Of a stretch of 64,000 bases of DNA, positions 60,441 to 64,000 are shown one piece after another; position 1 is the first letter of the stretch, and every line of letters starts with the position of its first letter. Under the pieces are notes generated by a model, which saw only the letters and a list, made by a program, of their open reading frames with translations, had not been told where the DNA came from and did not search any database. Position numbers and translations under genes: made by a program. The stretch spans positions 46,748,042 through 46,812,041 of the forward strand of contig CM055099.1 in assembly GCA_029204225.1 (NCBI GenBank), read 5' to 3'. Source of the stretch: Diphasiastrum complanatum (taxonomy: Eukaryota; Streptophyta; Lycopodiopsida; Lycopodiales; Lycopodiaceae).

Positions 60441-61185
60441 TACCTAAGGTTACCATGCATTTTGATCCATTTGAGTGAAAACTATTCATCAATCTTGAGC
60501 TAGAAATTGTCAAGGCCCATTTTCCTAGCTATCTTGTTCAATTTTGGATCAAAAGAGATCAAAAGGACATTGATTGGGTCTGACCTTGTACTGTACGGAA
60601 TCAGGTGCTCAGACACGTGTGAGGAACATCCAATTTCAGTTTGGGAGTTCTTTTTCATGTTTGATCCAAAAATCTTGCTAGATAGCTTGTTTTGAAGCTA
60701 TTTTTTGTCTAGTTTTTGATGCAATCAATTTCATTCCATTTGGTTGAGCCAATCAAAAGTTATAAGCTTTTGAAGAGGGTTAGGTAGGTCACCTAGACCT
60801 GGGTGGACACATTTGGTTTGGTCAAAAGATTGCTTGTTTGATCCAAAATCACAGTTGAATGCTTACCAATCTCATCTATATGTGATCTAGGCACTGTTTT
60901 GAGATCTTAGCCATTTTGTTTCATGCAATATCATTGTATTTGAGTCAAATTTGGTTTCTTAGTGTATTTCACACGTGCTAAGAGTGTTTGATCCTAACTT
61001 TGCCCATACTCCATCATTTGATGTGAAGTAGATCTAGTTTTGGAGAGATTGAGATAGCTAGTGAGAATCATCTCACAGTTTGTTGCAAGATCTTGCGTAG
61101 GAGATGGTAGCACACCATTATTGGATCCTATAGTGAGAGAGAAGCAACATTTTTTGTTCATCACTTTTATTTATCTCCACTTTAC
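60441..61185 (+). other. Copia-type leader
   Basis: Between primer site and gag; no long ORF. The gag ATG is at 61186, with an in-frame second ATG at 61195. Confidence 0.7.
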
Positions 61186-61770
61186 ATGACTTCAATGAGC
61201 TCATACTTGTTGCAACCAATTGAGAGATTGTCTACTTCCAATTATTCAATATGGAAGTTGAGGATGGAGTCCATCTTGATACTCCAAGATGTGATGGACA
61301 TTGTACTTGGGATTGAGGAGGAGCCTCAAGTCCTTCAAGAAGTACAAAAATACAAGAAGAGAGCTAGGATGGCTCTCCACTACATTAAGATGAATGTCTC
61401 TAATGAGATATTGAGGGAGATTGGTGATTGTTCTACATCCAAGGAAGCTTGGGATTGTCTCAAGTCCATCTATGAGGCTAAGAACACCTCTAGGCTCCTC
61501 ACTCTTAGAAATCAAATATTCCAAAGTAGTCAAAAGAGTGATGAGAGTGCATCTAATTATGTTTTGAGAGTCAAGGATATTCATAGGGAGCTTGCATGTA
61601 TTGGTGACTCAATCAATCAAAGTGAGCTAGTCCAAGTCATTCTCAATGGCTTGAGAGATGAATATGACAACCTTGTCCAATCCTATGCTATTAAGGGGAG
61701 CTACCAAGTTTGGAGGCCCTTCAAAGTGTGCTTATTTCTGAAGAATCAAGACAAGAGTACAAACTCTTGA
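61186..61770 (+). CDS. Copia gag (capsid part)
   Basis: 194 residues. LSTSNYSIWKLRMESILI, TSKEAWDCLKSIYE, ASNYVLRVKDIHRELACIG and ILNGLRDEYDNLV are the standard copia gag landmarks (UBN2-type capsid, which forms the particle). The last 20 residues after AIKG are in the wrong frame: around the G-run at 61695-61698 the natural continuation (LPSLEALQSVLISEESR) is in the next frame. One missing G in that run would explain this. Confidence 0.85.
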   Translation: MTSMSSYLLQPIERLSTSNYSIWKLRMESILILQDVMDIVLGIEEEPQVLQEVQKYKKRARMALHYIKMNVSNEILREIGDCSTSKEAWDCLKSIYEAKNTSRLLTLRNQIFQSSQKSDESASNYVLRVKDIHRELACIGDSINQSELVQVILNGLRDEYDNLVQSYAIKGSYQVWRPFKVCLFLKNQDKSTNS

Positions 61771-63758
61771 GGATGGACAAGCTATCACTCAATCATGATG
61801 ATGGCAAAGTTCTATTTGCCAAGCACAAAGAGAGGAGTAAGAAGCAACACCATCACTTCTCTAATGACAAAGCTAAAGACCAAGATGGAGAGGAGGAGGA
61901 TACCTCTCATGCTTCTAATTCAAATCTCAAGAAGAAGATGATCAAGTGCTTTTATTGTGGCAAGAAAGGCCATTATGCCACCAATTGCTTCAAGAAGAAG
62001 AATCAACTCAATCAAGCCAACATCACCAATGAGAAAGAAGACTATATTGCAAGTGATGGAGAAGGCTCTCTTATGGTATCAAGCTTCTCCTCTTCCACCT
62101 TCAACAAGGATGACTCATGGTATATTGATAGTGGAGCATCTTCACATATGTGTGGCTCCAAGAACTTTTTTTCATCTATTATGCCTTATGATGGAGTCAA
62201 GAAGACCATATACTTTGCAAGTAAGCATGAGTGCAATATTGAAGGAGTAGGGATTATTCCCTTGAAGCTTGCATCTTCTAAAGATCTCTTTCTCAACAAT
62301 GTTCTTTTTGTCCCAGAGCTTACAAAGAGCATCTTAAGTGTTGGCCAACTTCTTGATAGTGGCTTTGATGTGAATTTCAATATTGACAATTGTGTGATTA
62401 AGAAGGATGGTGAGATCCTTGCATATGGATCAAGATTTGAAGGCATCTACAAATTGGATCCAAGTGAGAGTGCAAACTCTCTTGATGTTTCTTATATTTC
62501 CAATATTTCAAAGGAGGAGGATTACACAAGATGCACATATCTTCTCTCTTCAAGTATTATGGTGTATGATTATTCCTTATTATTCAAAGCATATGTTGAG
62601 AAGAAATTCTCATTGAAGATCAAAGCTTTGAGGAGTATTGGAGCTCTTGAAGGAATAGCACCATATGAGGTTTTATTCAAGATGAAGCCTAAGGTTGATC
62701 ACCTTAGTGAACTTGGTAGTGCTTGCTTTGCATATATTCCCTTGGAAACAAGAAGGAAGGATGATCCAAGCTCATGGATCATGATTGGATACTCATCCAT
62801 CAAGGAGGCCTTTAGTGTCTTTACACTCTCTATTTCAAATGTGATGGTGAATAGAGATGTCATATTGCATGAAGATTCAATCTTGGAAGTGGCCGAGATC
62901 AAGGCTTCTCAAGAAGCATCACAAGTTATCCTTTTTGAAGGTATTCAAGTTATTTTGGGGCCAATGTGTGAGGAGGAGTTTTTTCTTCATATGATTTCAA
63001 GAAGATCTTCAATATGCATGGCCAAGTCTTTATGGCTCAGCTTACATGGCAAAGAGGGGCATATTTCATGTTGTATCTACTACAACACATTCATATATGC
63101 TTCTCTTCCTTTGCTTGAAATGCTATCTTGCTTCATTGAATTTTTTGGATCTCAAAGTTCAAGAAAAGCTATACTAGTTTTGTATTATGCTTATGGTATG
63201 GACATGTTTCTTGTCATTATTGACTTAGATGTGTTTCCAATACTTTTTGAAAGCAAGATATTGTATTGTCAAAAGTATGCTCTTGGTTCTAGTAAGAACA
63301 AGATTGAGCTTGGTACTCACTTTTTTGAAAATCATGTTTTCACATGTTTTGAGGCAAATTGTAAACTCCTCTTGAGATTAAGTGAAGCATCCAAAGTGGA
63401 CACTTACATCCTTGAGAGAGTAACTAGCCTAAAAAAGATCAAGATAGTCTTTGATATCAAGATTAGATCCATCATGGATATAGTTCATTGTATGTGGACT
63501 AGTCAAGCTAGAAAGCATAATCTTGATAATCATCATTGTTTCACATCTTATGATCTTGATCTCCATAATCCTTATGAGGCTTGGAAGCCTCATATTTCTC
63601 TATTTATGGTGCATCCATCATGCAAGTGGAACTTTCAAGGCAAAGATCATCATCAAGCATGGAGGAAGCCCATGATAATAGTGGCATATTGGTGGAGCAC
63701 TCTTCAAAGGCATTGGCAAGAGATCTCTACCAAAGAGATCTTATCATGGATATGGTGA
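61710..63758 (+). CDS. Copia nucleocapsid, protease and integrase remnant fused to an unrecognised region
   Basis: Open for 682 codons; the first codon is TTG, so it probably depends on gag. Zinc knuckle Cys80, Cys83, His88, Cys93 (CFYCGKKGHYATNC); protease WYIDSGASSHMC with Asp140; the GAG-pre-integrase segment at about 195-250. Integrase jumps from FSLKIKALRS, just before the second catalytic Asp, to GIAPYEVLFKMKPKVDHL, so the Asp-Asp-Glu core is deleted. WIMIGYSS and VNRDVILHED end the integrase. Residues 400-682 match no RT box I know; ILVLYYAYGMDMFLV and KNKIELGTHFFENHV faintly recall the YVDD strand and the end of RNase H, without the catalytic Asp pair. Confidence 0.8.
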   Translation: MEALQSVLISEESRQEYKLLRMDKLSLNHDDGKVLFAKHKERSKKQHHHFSNDKAKDQDGEEEDTSHASNSNLKKKMIKCFYCGKKGHYATNCFKKKNQLNQANITNEKEDYIASDGEGSLMVSSFSSSTFNKDDSWYIDSGASSHMCGSKNFFSSIMPYDGVKKTIYFASKHECNIEGVGIIPLKLASSKDLFLNNVLFVPELTKSILSVGQLLDSGFDVNFNIDNCVIKKDGEILAYGSRFEGIYKLDPSESANSLDVSYISNISKEEDYTRCTYLLSSSIMVYDYSLLFKAYVEKKFSLKIKALRSIGALEGIAPYEVLFKMKPKVDHLSELGSACFAYIPLETRRKDDPSSWIMIGYSSIKEAFSVFTLSISNVMVNRDVILHEDSILEVAEIKASQEASQVILFEGIQVILGPMCEEEFFLHMISRRSSICMAKSLWLSLHGKEGHISCCIYYNTFIYASLPLLEMLSCFIEFFGSQSSRKAILVLYYAYGMDMFLVIIDLDVFPILFESKILYCQKYALGSSKNKIELGTHFFENHVFTCFEANCKLLLRLSEASKVDTYILERVTSLKKIKIVFDIKIRSIMDIVHCMWTSQARKHNLDNHHCFTSYDLDLHNPYEAWKPHISLFMVHPSCKWNFQGKDHHQAWRKPMIIVAYWWSTLQRHWQEISTKEILSWIW

Positions 63759-63881
63759 GGGTGCTGCTATGATGGATCCCTTGGCTGATCTTCACTTCTT
63801 ATGCATACCAAAGGATCCACTCAAAAAGATTTACAAACTTCTCAATTGATCTAGTACCTTTCCAAGCTATTTTTTGAGGAG

Positions 63882-64000
63882 TGTGAGAAATTGGCAAAAA
63901 TCTAGCTTGGTATTTTTTATGATAGAAGTTTGTAAGTGAATCTCACATGTGTGGAGGATGTTCCCACGTGTGGAGAATTGTAAAGTAAATCAAAATGTTT
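63882..64000 (+). repeat. Copia-type 3' LTR, first 119 bases
   Basis: Identical to 59608-59726 at every position by eye; continues outside the window. Confidence 0.92.

Larger units (their letters stand above)
59608..64000 (+). mobile_element. Young copia-type element, RT not recognisable, runs off the window
   Basis: 5' LTR 59608-60427 (820 bases), primer-like site TGTTATCAAAGCC at 60428-60440, a 745-base leader, gag, a long second frame, a purine tract (TTTGAGGAG, 63873-63881), and the start of the 3' LTR at 63882. The 119 bases of 3' LTR that are visible are identical to the 5' LTR, which argues for a recent insertion. It interrupts a LINE relic. The left flank is GACGT; the other target copy is outside the window. 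Confidence 0.9.

Overview
This is nuclear DNA from a plant with a large, repeat-rich genome. The evidence is a split plant gene with GT-AG introns, nested LTR retrotransposons primed by initiator tRNA-Met, hAT and LINE relics, and long CT/GA microsatellites. Introns of up to about 18 kb filled with retrotransposons would suit a gymnosperm or another large-genome seed plant, but the sequence does not settle the species.

The only host gene I can support is the 3' two thirds of a plant alpha-N-acetylglucosaminidase (GH89; human NAGLU, Arabidopsis CYL1), on the + strand. Nine coding segments lie at 7807-7857, 25704-25813, 34119-34221, 43469-43567, 43737-43847, 44296-44534, 45099-45336, 48230-48308 and 55398-55645. 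Joined at GT-AG borders they give 1278 bases, or 425 residues and a stop, with no frame break. The upstream exons were not found and probably lie before the window.

Almost everything else is mobile DNA. Positions 1-7800 hold the 5' end of a minus-strand LTR element, a decayed gag and solo LTR pieces. The 17.8 kb intron holds a minus-strand Ty3/gypsy chromovirus (9363-15404, target duplication CTACT) and a hAT transposon (16328-24047, 8-bp target duplication). A plus-strand copy of the same chromovirus is nested in the hAT. The two chromovirus copies form a head-to-head inverted repeat with arms of over 5 kb. The next intron holds an LTR pair with non-canonical AG...CT ends. Into its second LTR a complete Ty1/copia-type element has inserted (27256-32589, TSD TCTTG); that element keeps gag, protease and integrase but has no reverse transcriptase. 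The following intron holds a purine-rich AGGAAC array split by a solo LTR (TSD GCTTA), a gypsy relic and two gag pieces. Later introns hold a copia relic, a second hAT transposase tail and LINE relics.

Downstream of the gene come AT-rich DNA, a hairpin-forming GC-rich array, a LINE endonuclease relic, and a young copia-type element (59608 to beyond 64000). The visible 119 bases of its second LTR are identical to the first. Its long ORF carries gag and protease but only fragments of integrase and no recognisable RT.

No cellular system new to biology was seen. The most unusual items are the two RT-less copia elements, the intronic chromovirus inverted repeat, the LTR family with AG...CT ends and the hairpin array.
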